From Lachnospiraceae bacterium (lineage in GTDB: Bacteria > Bacillota_A > Clostridia > Lachnospirales > Lachnospiraceae): a stretch of 12,259 nucleotides of DNA. Made by a program: the position numbers and the translations under genes. The DNA is taken from positions 1 to 12,259 of the forward strand of contig JAQUUB010000120.1 of NCBI GenBank assembly GCA_028694115.1. The letters are read 5' to 3'. The notes below the pieces were generated by a model. The model saw nothing but the letters and a program-made list of their open reading frames with translations, had not been told where the DNA came from and made no database searches. This document shows, piece by piece, positions 1 to 6,900 of this stretch. Within the stretch, counting starts at the first letter, position 1; each line of letters starts with the position of its first letter.

Positions 1-265
1 TAGAGATAATGGCATGAACTTCTCCCTCATATCTTGAATCTATCGGAGGAAGCTCACACACAATGCCAAGCGTACTAAGTCCACTACGCGGAAAAATATA
101 TCCTGCATATCCATCTGGTATTCTGACGCCAAACCCTAATGGTAATTTGCTGATCTGCCCTGGTTTAAGAACCTGACTACATGGACTAAATACATCTGCA
201 CCTGCATCATTATCATGAGCTCTCACTGGACTCCTTCCACCAAAATCAATTAGCTGTATCTTCAT
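1..265 (-). CDS. dut: dUTP diphosphatase (dUTPase), 3' end cut by window edge
   Basis: It hydrolyses dUTP to dUMP and pyrophosphate in the cytoplasm, keeping uracil out of DNA and supplying dUMP for thymidylate synthesis. The 88 residues present read MKIQLIDFGG at the start and carry three of the five trimeric dUTPase motifs: DAGADV (residues 20-25, motif 1), PRSGLS (59-64, motif 2), and IDSRYEGEV (75-83, motif 3, with the expected catalytic Asp76 and Tyr79). The glycine usual just before motif 3 is a proline here. The C-terminal motifs 4 and 5 lie beyond position 1. An AAGGAG Shine-Dalgarno sequence sits 6 bases before the ATG, inside the end of the thyX-like gene, which it overlaps by 20 bases; translational coupling is likely. 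The dCTP deaminase family shares this fold, but the motif spacing fits dUTPase better. Confidence 0.9.
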   Translation of the reverse strand, partial: MKIQLIDFGGRSPVRAHDNDAGADVFSPCSQVLKPGQISKLPLGFGVRIPDGYAGYIFPRSGLSTLGIVCELPPIDSRYEGEVHAIIS

Positions 266-1040
266 GCTGTTCTCCTTCCTCCGTTTCAAATTGTCCCGTA
301 TCTAGAATCTTCGGAAAATCCACGCGGATAATGTCGATTACTGTCATAATAGGCAGAATACTTTTCCCGCAAGTCATCTTTCCTTCTTCACAGATTCCAT
401 TCATACAGTAAGGTCCACAATCAGAGAACAGTTCTGTATTCTGACTGATTAACTGCTCCCAAATCCGAAGCATTACATATCTGGTTTCTGCTGTATTTCT
501 TCTACAGGTTCTCTGATGAATCATGTGTTTCCACTGATACGGTGTTGCACTAATCAGGAGAATATTTCTCATGCCTTGTGGTGCACAATATCCCGCAGAA
601 TCATTATCTACACCTACCTCTACCATCTCCTGGTAACGCTGCATAGCCTCTTTGCTCTGGTTAATATAGATTTCTTCCTGGGGACTATCTAATAGTTCAT
701 ATGGAACCACGAAATCTTCCACCCCTGAATAATCGCTGTACTGCAAGCTCGCTGACATATATTTCACTTCATTTTGATGTCTTGTAATCTGTGCCAAAAA
801 TCTTCTGGAAGCTCCAACTACTACAACATTGATCACAGAAAACTTTTGTATCGTTGGATGTGGTAACTTCACCAAGTTCTTCACGGTAGATCTTTCATAT
901 GGTTTTTCATACAGGCCCATAAAATCATCAAGGCAGGTAATCTGATGACCTCGCTGTGTTAATCTAGCTGCACATACCATCAGTTTCTCTGCCTGATCAA
1001 TAGATTCTGGATTAAGAATCTTTACTTCGATTTTTCTCAT
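246..1040 (-). CDS. thyX: ThyX-like flavin-dependent thymidylate synthase, divergent
   Basis: ThyX enzymes methylate dUMP to dTMP using methylenetetrahydrofolate, FAD and NADPH. Numbered from the chosen ATG (264 aa), the N-terminal half has ITRHQNEVKY (85-94) followed by SASLQY (96-101), where the family signature is RHR, seven residues, then S-x-R-Y. The C-terminal half has QRTCRRNTAETR (176-187), matching the dUMP/FAD-binding region that usually reads RTCNRAQWEIR. A GPYC...GIC...MTCG cysteine cluster (about 209-225) follows, as I recall from other Clostridial and phage ThyX proteins. RHQ for RHR and the loss of AQW make catalysis less certain, so a modified-pyrimidine paralog is possible. 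A longer frame begins at a TTG at 1058, but it would bury the GAGGAGG Shine-Dalgarno that lies 6 bases before the ATG at 1040. It overlaps the upstream DUF1599-like gene by 29 bases and the dUTPase gene by 20. Confidence 0.82.
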   Translation of the reverse strand: MRKIEVKILNPESIDQAEKLMVCAARLTQRGHQITCLDDFMGLYEKPYERSTVKNLVKLPHPTIQKFSVINVVVVGASRRFLAQITRHQNEVKYMSASLQYSDYSGVEDFVVPYELLDSPQEEIYINQSKEAMQRYQEMVEVGVDNDSAGYCAPQGMRNILLISATPYQWKHMIHQRTCRRNTAETRYVMLRIWEQLISQNTELFSDCGPYCMNGICEEGKMTCGKSILPIMTVIDIIRVDFPKILDTGQFETEEGEQHEDTAN

Positions 1041-1362
1041 AAGACTCCTCCTCGACAATTGCTTTCAGAATGAACAAATAATTGATTGTATCTGTAATCT
1101 TTTCATCCCATTTTTCTATTGGATAATCTGCTTTATCCATACACATATCTGATATGGAAATCAGATGTTTTGATAACATTCCCATAAGTGCTGCTTTTGG
1201 CGTTATATTCATCATGATAGCTGCTTTTTTGAAATGTCTTAATCTGTCTAACTTCGTATTCTCTAATGGATCAGAAGTATATTCTTCCCCCTTTGATCTG
1301 AGAATTACATCGCACATCTCCATCTGCGATATGAGAACATTATTAAATTGTTCCTGTGTCAT
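1012..1362 (-). CDS. DUF1599 / nucleotide modification associated domain 1-like protein
   Basis: This is a 116-residue, probably all-helical protein. It shows the pattern I associate with DUF1599 (nucleotide modification associated domain 1): KGEEY (24-28), a GMLSKHLISI helix (61-70), and a C-terminal EKITDTINYL helix (87-96) whose acidic residues plus NYL resemble the metal-binding helices of MazG-like NTP pyrophosphohydrolases. Members are common in phages next to genes for nucleotide metabolism or base modification; the reaction is not established. Here it is followed directly by ThyX and dUTPase genes, which supports a role on deoxynucleotides. The start ATG is two bases after the preceding stop (TAG at 1364-1366), and the AGGAGGAG Shine-Dalgarno lies inside the end of that gene. 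Family assignment is from pattern recognition only. Confidence 0.72.
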   Translation of the reverse strand: MTQEQFNNVLISQMEMCDVILRSKGEEYTSDPLENTKLDRLRHFKKAAIMMNITPKAALMGMLSKHLISISDMCMDKADYPIEKWDEKITDTINYLFILKAIVEEESYEKNRSKDS

Positions 1363-1363
1363 A

Positions 1364-3706
1364 CTAAGCTCTCTCCTCCTTCGCTTTTGTAACCTTTGGT
1401 TTCTTAGCTTGTGCCTTTTTCTTGCTTTCCTCCTTCAGCTTTCCCTTTACAGAAGTTCTTTTCTTAGGATCCTTCTTTTCTGGTTCCTCTGCTTTTACTG
1501 ACTGATTATTCACTCTGGTAAATCCATTTGATTCTGCATTTTGAGTAATCTTTTCTACCAGACTACTTACCAATGAATCCACTGGTCGCTTTTCTACCGA
1601 TGATGGAGTTGTGCCTTTTTCGCCTAACAGATTCTCTCCATTAAAATTGAATTCTCCGTCATCTCTTTTTGCTGTAGTAAGAAGTTCTTTCCCCAACTGC
1701 TTAATCTCATCCTCTGAATGCACCTCTGTTTGAAGGAAATTTTCTATTTTGTCCTGAATCTCTATCACGGCATCCTTTGTAAGATTGGAATCGATATTTA
1801 AAGATGATGCATATTCTCCGATCATCAGATTTCCTCGATCCTGATCTTCCATATAGATTTTCGTGAACGTATCTGCTCCTAATGCAATTCTTTCTCTCAC
1901 ATGCTCTAATTCTGTATCAATGGAAGTAATCATTTCTGCTGCTGTCACTCTGATGGTATCTAAGGATTTCTTTAATTCTGGAAGTTGCTTCCCTTCGGAC
2001 CATCCTGCCACATAACCAAAAGAATAATCTGATGTATTAATTCCGTAATGCTGGCATACCGCATAAGCTACACTTTCTGCTTCTACTTCCTTACTATTTC
2101 TGCTCTGGGTTACATCAAGGATGTTGATATCCTCTTTTGCATGGAGCTTCTGATGCGCCATTTCATGAATCGCTGTTTTTACAGTCTGCACTTCACTCAT
2201 GCCATCCTGAATTGCAATTCTTTTTTCTGTCTGATGATAAAAGCCCTTGGCTCCGCTATCGATATCTTCAAAATAAATAGGAACAGGACATACCGTTTTT
2301 ATAGCTTCCATCAAAGTGCAATATCCTTCTATATTGCCGACTAGCTCATCCACACCAATACTTGGAATCTCTTTTCCATCTGTCTGTGAAATATCGAAGG
2401 TACGCACCACCCTAAAGGCTTTCATAGTAATATCTACCGTTTCCTTTACCGGTTCTCCATCGTGATCTACAATCGGCTGGCCTGTTGCTTTATCCAACTT
2501 ATTCTGCTCACGCTGAATAGTATATGGAGATGGAGCTAAGATTTTAATCCCCTTCTCTCCTTTTTTGACATATCGCCCCATAGATTTCCAACCTGTGAAA
2601 CTCTGGCACATCGAAGCTTTACCTTCTGTTTGAATAGCGATTAAGAGCATATTGTTAAGGGAATACGTTGGAAGCTTTGCCATAACATCTAAGAATCTTT
2701 TATAATCCTCGCTGTTAAATATCCCCTGTACTCCTTGCTCTAACTGCGTCATGACATCTTTTAGCTGCTCTGACTGTTTTTCCCTGGATTCGATTATCTG
2801 TAATTTTTTCTCAATGGTCTCTGGCACCTTACCTATAATCTCTTTCTCCGGGAACTGATGAATCATTTCTGCAATAGCAAATTGCGCCAGTCCATTATCT
2901 CCAATGTCCGGTACGTATCCCAGAATATCTACATCGATTCTTTTTACTGTCATGATATCTATTTCTGTAAATAATTCAGGATCCTCGGTATCAGTTACTC
3001 TTACTGCTATTGTTGGAATTCCATTCATTCGATCTGGTGGAATCTTATTAAATAGTTCAATCGCTTCCTTCAGCGTTGCTACATTCTCATGAAGTTCTCC
3101 AAGATTATGGAACTCTCCACATTCTGCAACCGTAAAGCTTACGACTCTCTTACTTTCCGTTTTATCTGGTTTAGTCATAGTTGCTGTTTCAGCCACTTTC
3201 ATTCCCTCCAATTCTATTTTATCGATGTCATCTGTAAACTGCATATTAGAGAATGGAATCGTTCCTTTTTCCTGAAATGAATAGTATTTATCCTTCGCAC
3301 CTACAATGACATGATCAATTAACTTAATACCCATAAGAGAACATACTTGATTCATGCGATCTGTTATTATGACATCCTCTTTACTTGGATTCATATTTCC
3401 TGACGGATGAAAATGAGCCATCAATATAGAGGATGCATTTGACAAAATTGCTGTTTTCATTACTTCTCTTGGATGTACAATACTTTGATCTAACGCACCC
3501 ATGCTGACAATATTCATACTAATTGGCTGTAAATTACTTTTCAGATTCACTATTGCAACCACTTCCCTGTCATACTCATGAAAGGTATCCGCAAGCAATT
3601 GTATCACTGCCTGTGGATTATTTAGTGGAACTTCACTGACAAGGGGTGGCATATCTACCATCCGTATTGCTACCTGTCTTAAATCATGCTTCCATTTATT
3701 CTCCAT
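1364..3706 (-). CDS. RadC/JAMM - YodL-like - ArdC antirestriction metallopeptidase fusion
   Basis: This is a 780-residue multidomain protein. Residues about 15-150 form a RadC-type JAB/MPN domain: HFHPSG (98-103) with PSKED (107-111) gives the HxH...D zinc motif, with a possible upstream acid at E48. Residues about 187-292 (SFTVAECGEFHNLGELHE onward) resemble the YodL/DUF4316-type domain of mobile elements. Residues about 310-440 resemble the ArdC/LtrC N-terminal ssDNA-binding domain (DUF1738; SLNNMLLIA, TGWKSMGR, KGEKGIKILAP). Then comes an ImmA/IrrE-like zinc peptidase with HEMAH (514-518) and EVEAE (540-544). The last 150 residues end in a very Lys-rich, probably disordered tail. ArdC proteins protect transferred DNA from restriction, which is the likely role here; the cleaved substrate is unknown. 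The ATG at 3706 has AGGTGG five bases upstream; a GTG at 3715 would cover that site. Confidence 0.85.
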   Translation of the reverse strand: MENKWKHDLRQVAIRMVDMPPLVSEVPLNNPQAVIQLLADTFHEYDREVVAIVNLKSNLQPISMNIVSMGALDQSIVHPREVMKTAILSNASSILMAHFHPSGNMNPSKEDVIITDRMNQVCSLMGIKLIDHVIVGAKDKYYSFQEKGTIPFSNMQFTDDIDKIELEGMKVAETATMTKPDKTESKRVVSFTVAECGEFHNLGELHENVATLKEAIELFNKIPPDRMNGIPTIAVRVTDTEDPELFTEIDIMTVKRIDVDILGYVPDIGDNGLAQFAIAEMIHQFPEKEIIGKVPETIEKKLQIIESREKQSEQLKDVMTQLEQGVQGIFNSEDYKRFLDVMAKLPTYSLNNMLLIAIQTEGKASMCQSFTGWKSMGRYVKKGEKGIKILAPSPYTIQREQNKLDKATGQPIVDHDGEPVKETVDITMKAFRVVRTFDISQTDGKEIPSIGVDELVGNIEGYCTLMEAIKTVCPVPIYFEDIDSGAKGFYHQTEKRIAIQDGMSEVQTVKTAIHEMAHQKLHAKEDINILDVTQSRNSKEVEAESVAYAVCQHYGINTSDYSFGYVAGWSEGKQLPELKKSLDTIRVTAAEMITSIDTELEHVRERIALGADTFTKIYMEDQDRGNLMIGEYASSLNIDSNLTKDAVIEIQDKIENFLQTEVHSEDEIKQLGKELLTTAKRDDGEFNFNGENLLGEKGTTPSSVEKRPVDSLVSSLVEKITQNAESNGFTRVNNQSVKAEEPEKKDPKKRTSVKGKLKEESKKKAQAKKPKVTKAKEERA

Positions 3707-3857
3707 TCGAACCACCTATAGGAACGCTCACACTAAAGTCCTGATTTTTATAGGTTTTCAGCTTTTCTAATACGGACTTTGGTGTGGAAACCTTTTCTTT
3801 TTCACGAAGATGTTTCATTCCTTCCACATAATTTACATATCTTGTTTTTCTTGCCAT
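3696..3857 (-). CDS. Small basic protein of 53 aa, unknown function
   Basis: I do not recognise this gene. It encodes 53 residues beginning MARKTRYVNYVEGMKHLREK and ending IGGSNGE. It is rich in Lys/Arg in its first 40 residues (RKTR, KHLREKEK, EKLKTYK) and is predicted soluble, with no signal peptide or membrane segment. Evidence that it is real: a GGAGG Shine-Dalgarno nine bases before the ATG, no other candidate gene in this interval, and an 11-base overlap of its stop with the start of the RadC-ArdC gene, whose own ribosome site (AGGTGG) lies inside it. That layout suggests translational coupling. Its size and charge would fit a small DNA-binding or accessory protein of the element, but this is inference. 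Confidence 0.7.
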   Translation of the reverse strand: MARKTRYVNYVEGMKHLREKEKVSTPKSVLEKLKTYKNQDFSVSVPIGGSNGE

Positions 3858-3947
3858 TGGCACTGTCCTCCTTCATTTTTTTTCATAGAAAAAGGCATAC
3901 GGAATTTCTTCCATACACCTTGTTATCTGCTCCATGAAGATTTCTGA

Positions 3948-4745
3948 TTATTCTTCCTTTGCTTCCTCCGCATCAAAATCCTCTTCGATTTCTTCATCCT
4001 TGAATTCATCCTCGTCCTCATCTAAATCCAAGATAATATTGTCATCCTCATCAGAATAATCTAAATCTGGATCAGGTCCTGGTGTAGAAGACTTTGTTTT
4101 CTTAGAACTCTTCATGTATAAGAATCCACCAATACCACCAATGGTAACAATCAGCACCAATGCCATCACTCCAATAGGTGATTTCTTTTCCTTTTCAGGT
4201 TCCTTCTCTTCTTCCGGGGTAGGTTCCTCAGTTGGCTCTTCTGTTACCTCACTAGATTCTTCCGTAGTACCTGCAATAGATTCTACATAAGCTTTCGCAT
4301 CCTCATCGTCCATCAGTTTCAAAAGATCTGATTCATCAACCATATTTAAGAAATGGACTGTCTCATCTCCTTCATCATCACGATCGATAATGATATAGAA
4401 GTAATTTCCTGTTTTTGTTACAACAGTAATAAACTGCTTGCCACCAACCTCAATGGATCCGTAATCATCCATCAAATTCAGATTTCCATCTGGTGTAAGT
4501 GGTCCAAAGTTTTCTTCCACTACTGGCTCTTTTTCCTGTTCTGTACCTTCGCACATGGTAATGTCCTCCTTACATACTGGACAATCCGAATTTACTTCAT
4601 CCTCTGTACATTTTACTTCACAGTTACATTCTGGAACCTGTGCGAAGGCTGTCATTGGTGTAACTCCAATAAATAATGCAGATACTATCGCAAGAGCACC
4701 TGCAAATTTTGCTTTCATTTTTGTTCTAATCTTAGTTTTCATCAT
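3948..4745 (-). CDS. DUF4366 (CD1107-type) cell-surface mobile element protein
   Basis: This is a surface protein that regularly accompanies Tn1549/CTn-type conjugation modules; its function is not established. About 265 residues: a basic N-terminus and signal peptide with likely cleavage after TAFA (around residue 35), a six-cysteine segment (C-x-C-x3-C ... C-x2-C ... C, about 40-65), the DUF4366 core (GPLTPDGNLNLMDD to NMVDESDLLKL, about 81-143, including NYFYIIIDRDDEGDE), a Glu/Pro-rich spacer (about 160-188), a transmembrane helix (about 190-211), and a very acidic cytoplasmic tail. It could sit in the membrane with the Cys-rich and DUF4366 parts outside. The start is ambiguous: ATG at 4751 leaves only 3 bases to GGAGG, whereas ATG at 4745 gives 9, so 4745 is preferred. 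It slightly overlaps the upstream DUF4315 gene. Confidence 0.85.
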   Translation of the reverse strand: MMKTKIRTKMKAKFAGALAIVSALFIGVTPMTAFAQVPECNCEVKCTEDEVNSDCPVCKEDITMCEGTEQEKEPVVEENFGPLTPDGNLNLMDDYGSIEVGGKQFITVVTKTGNYFYIIIDRDDEGDETVHFLNMVDESDLLKLMDDEDAKAYVESIAGTTEESSEVTEEPTEEPTPEEEKEPEKEKKSPIGVMALVLIVTIGGIGGFLYMKSSKKTKSSTPGPDPDLDYSDEDDNIILDLDEDEDEFKDEEIEEDFDAEEAKEE

Positions 4746-5067
4746 CTTCATATTCCTCCATATCTTCCTCTAATTCATCATCAGTTTCTTTCTTATCAGT
4801 TGCGCTAGTTGTACTACTCATATAGGATGGCTGTGTCTGTCCTATAAAAGCTGCTCCAGCACCTGGTAACTGTCCGGATGCCGCCATCTGTAAGAACTGT
4901 GCAACCTGTTCCGGTGTAAGTTTTAAAGCACTTACATCTGCTAATACCTGAGAATTTTCTGCTTCACGAAGCTTATCCTCTGCCTGTTTCACTTTTGCTT
5001 CGGCATCTGCTCTACGCTGTCTTGCTCTATCAAGATCTGCACGAAGTTTATCTAATTTTTCATACAT
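4732..5067 (-). CDS. DUF4315 coiled-coil protein
   Basis: This 111-residue protein is typical of the gene placed between the NlpC/P60 and DUF4366 genes in Tn1549-like elements. Residues about 1-40 form a charged heptad-like coiled coil (YEKLDKLRADLDRARQRR and onward). A short helical LTPEQVAQFLQMAASG segment (about 51-65) follows, then a Ser/Thr-rich linker and a very acidic tail (DDELEEDMEEYEDDEN). No signal peptide or membrane helix is seen, so it is probably cytoplasmic. Its role is unknown; the coiled coil suggests a scaffold or partner for a membrane component of the transfer machine. GGAGG lies 7 bases before the ATG. It starts 21 bases after a terminator-like hairpin and overlaps the DUF4366 start, so the two are likely translated together. 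Confidence 0.85.
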   Translation of the reverse strand: MYEKLDKLRADLDRARQRRADAEAKVKQAEDKLREAENSQVLADVSALKLTPEQVAQFLQMAASGQLPGAGAAFIGQTQPSYMSSTTSATDKKETDDELEEDMEEYEDDEN

Positions 5068-5087
5068 CGCAATTCCTCCAATTCTTT

Positions 5088-5119
5088 AAAAAAGCAGCTC
5101 CTTTTTTCAGAGAACTGCT
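5088..5119 (-). terminator. Intrinsic terminator inside the transfer operon
   Basis: Read on the minus strand, AGCAG-TT-CTC (5119-5110) pairs with GAG-CTGCT (5100-5093) across a short A-rich loop, with a two-base bulge, and is followed at once by a run of six T. It lies between the stop of the NlpC/P60 gene and the Shine-Dalgarno of DUF4315. It would end or reduce transcription here, so DUF4315/DUF4366 and later genes may be made at lower levels or from another promoter. The stem is only about eight pairs, so partial read-through is likely. Confidence 0.6.
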
Positions 5120-5130
5120 ACTACATAGTT

Positions 5131-6870
5131 TTAATTTATTCTTCCATAACACATAAAATGATTCTGCCAGTAAGTTGTATTTACAGATGCATACTGGATA
5201 GGATTTCCACAATGAATCATCATTCCATTTCCCACATAGATGCCTACATGACTTGCACCACTGGTTGCATAGGTTCCCTGAAAGAAAATCAGATCTCCCG
5301 GCCTTGCTTCCGATGGCGATACTGCTGTGCATTTACCACGTAGCCCATTAGCTGTCTGTCTTCCCATGCTCCATCCATTTCCGCAATGGTTTAATACATA
5401 GCTTACAAATCCAGAACAATCAAAGCTGGTACTTGGTGAAGAACCACCCCATACATAAGGATATCCTAGATACTTTTCTGCCTCCCTAATCATATTGGCA
5501 AACCTCTGATCTGTAAGTGCCTCTGGTGGAATATCATAATCCTGATAATCTCCCGGATTGACTTCTGAATAGATATCATCGCCAAACAGACCTGCTTTAT
5601 TTCCATAGGTTTCTAACAAAAGCTCATATCTTTGCATCTGATCTGCTGTAAGCCCAAGTCCTCTGATTACCGTGTCCAACGTATTATTTACAAGTGTTGT
5701 CTGTAAAATATAGTAGTTATACTCTACTTCTAACTCATAAGTATAGCTCTCGCTGCTCGTAGTTCCATCGGTATGATGTACTGTTCTATGACCTGTTCTC
5801 GTTTCTGTCCTGGTTCTGACTTCCACTATAGTTTGAAATGTCAAGGTATATTGACTCTGATAGATACTTTGAATCTTTGCCTGAACCTCTGCTCTGGTAT
5901 AGTCCTCATATAAAACAGTTAATACTGCTGCAAGCTGAAATGGATTGTGACCAATCTCTGCTAACGTATATCGATATTCATCATAGCCAGGATGGTCCTG
6001 CGGTACTTGATCCAATGTATTATGAAGATCTGTCTCAAACTGGGTATAATCCCTGTCTACTGCCAAGATATCAGAATCCTGTGCTGTAAAACTGGTTCCG
6101 ATTGTTATATTACTAGTTCCACCCATCATCATAGAACAGGAAGTAAGCGAACCTGATATCACTACTACAATAATCAGAATCACTGCAAGAATCAGCAATA
6201 GTTCTGGATGTTCCTGTAGAAACTCCGTCACATACTCCACCATGCGACCAACTAGATCTTCTGCTTTATCCGTGAACCGCTTGCTGACATTTCCAAAGGT
6301 ATTTGTAGCTTCTTTCGCCTGCTGTTTAAAAGTATGCTCTGTGATTTCCTTCTTTATGGCTTTTTTCTGCGCAGCTTTTGACAATATATTAGAACCTTCC
6401 TCTGCAGTTTTAGCTTCCTTTGCTCCCTTAGCTCTCTGAACCGAATACTGATGTTCATTTCGATTATGAAGCTTTTGACTATAATTCTTTGCTTTTCTGT
6501 TATGAAGGGATTCTCTCACATTTCGAACCCCTGTCTCAGTAAGCTGCATTCCAGAATCTAATGCATCTGTTCCAGAATTGTGATCTTCATTCTGAATGAT
6601 AGTCTGATGTGCCTTGGCTGCAAGCGCTGTTTCCGCATAGATCTTCTTTCTGCCCTGAGTCTTCATTTTCTTAAGCTTTTTAGCTTCCTCTTTAGTCAGA
6701 TTGTTGTCTTTCCTCTTATGTCGCAATTTCTTACGATAGCTTTCGGAAGCTGATGCCTCATTTTTCAACTTATCAGCATGGGCTCTCTGCTTCGGATCCT
6801 TATCTTGACTTTCCTCTGCTCTCCTGGCGGCCCTCTTCGATTCTTCTCTCGCGTAATACTCTTCATTCAT
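5131..6870 (-). CDS. CD1108-type membrane-anchored NlpC/P60 peptidoglycan hydrolase
   Basis: This 579-residue enzyme probably opens the cell wall for the conjugation channel (VirB1-like role). The first 220 residues are strongly basic, helical and probably cytoplasmic. A transmembrane helix spans about 224-243 (LLLILAVILIIVVVISG). An extracellular middle region (about 260-440) holds a Thr/Arg/Tyr-rich segment. The C-terminal NlpC/P60 domain (about 455-579) contains YVWGG, FDCSGFVSYV with the nucleophile Cys485, ASHVGIYVG with His541, and IHCGNP with the third polar residue His553. Unlike CwlT of Tn916, no separate lysozyme/transglycosylase domain is recognisable, though the middle region could hide one. 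AAAGGTGAG precedes the ATG. It follows the virB4 gene by 30 bases and is followed by a terminator hairpin. Confidence 0.9.
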   Translation of the reverse strand: MNEEYYAREESKRAARRAEESQDKDPKQRAHADKLKNEASASESYRKKLRHKRKDNNLTKEEAKKLKKMKTQGRKKIYAETALAAKAHQTIIQNEDHNSGTDALDSGMQLTETGVRNVRESLHNRKAKNYSQKLHNRNEHQYSVQRAKGAKEAKTAEEGSNILSKAAQKKAIKKEITEHTFKQQAKEATNTFGNVSKRFTDKAEDLVGRMVEYVTEFLQEHPELLLILAVILIIVVVISGSLTSCSMMMGGTSNITIGTSFTAQDSDILAVDRDYTQFETDLHNTLDQVPQDHPGYDEYRYTLAEIGHNPFQLAAVLTVLYEDYTRAEVQAKIQSIYQSQYTLTFQTIVEVRTRTETRTGHRTVHHTDGTTSSESYTYELEVEYNYYILQTTLVNNTLDTVIRGLGLTADQMQRYELLLETYGNKAGLFGDDIYSEVNPGDYQDYDIPPEALTDQRFANMIREAEKYLGYPYVWGGSSPSTSFDCSGFVSYVLNHCGNGWSMGRQTANGLRGKCTAVSPSEARPGDLIFFQGTYATSGASHVGIYVGNGMMIHCGNPIQYASVNTTYWQNHFMCYGRIN

Positions 6871-6900
6871 TTATCATTCTCACCTTTCCCATAACAATTA

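Noticed and set aside
1041..1058. Six-codon N-terminal extension of the ThyX-like protein from a TTG at 1058
   Set aside because: The extension consists of the GAGGAGG Shine-Dalgarno of the ATG at 1040, so it is not likely translated as coding sequence.
1154..1501. Plus-strand hydrophobic frame of 115 codons
   Set aside because: It is antisense to the DUF1599-like gene and the Lys-rich tail of the RadC-ArdC gene; its Leu/Phe-rich composition is what the complement of Lys/Glu codons produces.
3873..3935. 20-codon frame before the 53-aa gene on the minus strand
   Set aside because: No Shine-Dalgarno and no recognisable content; likely chance, although its stop lies next to the ribosome site of the 53-aa gene.
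3886..3947. GGAATTTCTTCC hairpin after the DUF4366 gene as a terminator
   Set aside because: The stem is only four pairs and has no T-run in the direction of transcription.
5060..5332. Minus-strand frame of 90 codons overlapping the NlpC/P60 gene end
   Set aside because: It is out of frame with the catalytic domain, which is intact to its normal end at 5131; no sign of a frameshift.
5838..6440. Plus-strand reading frames opposite the NlpC/P60 gene
   Set aside because: They lie antisense to a clearly coding gene, lack ribosome sites and show no family resemblance.
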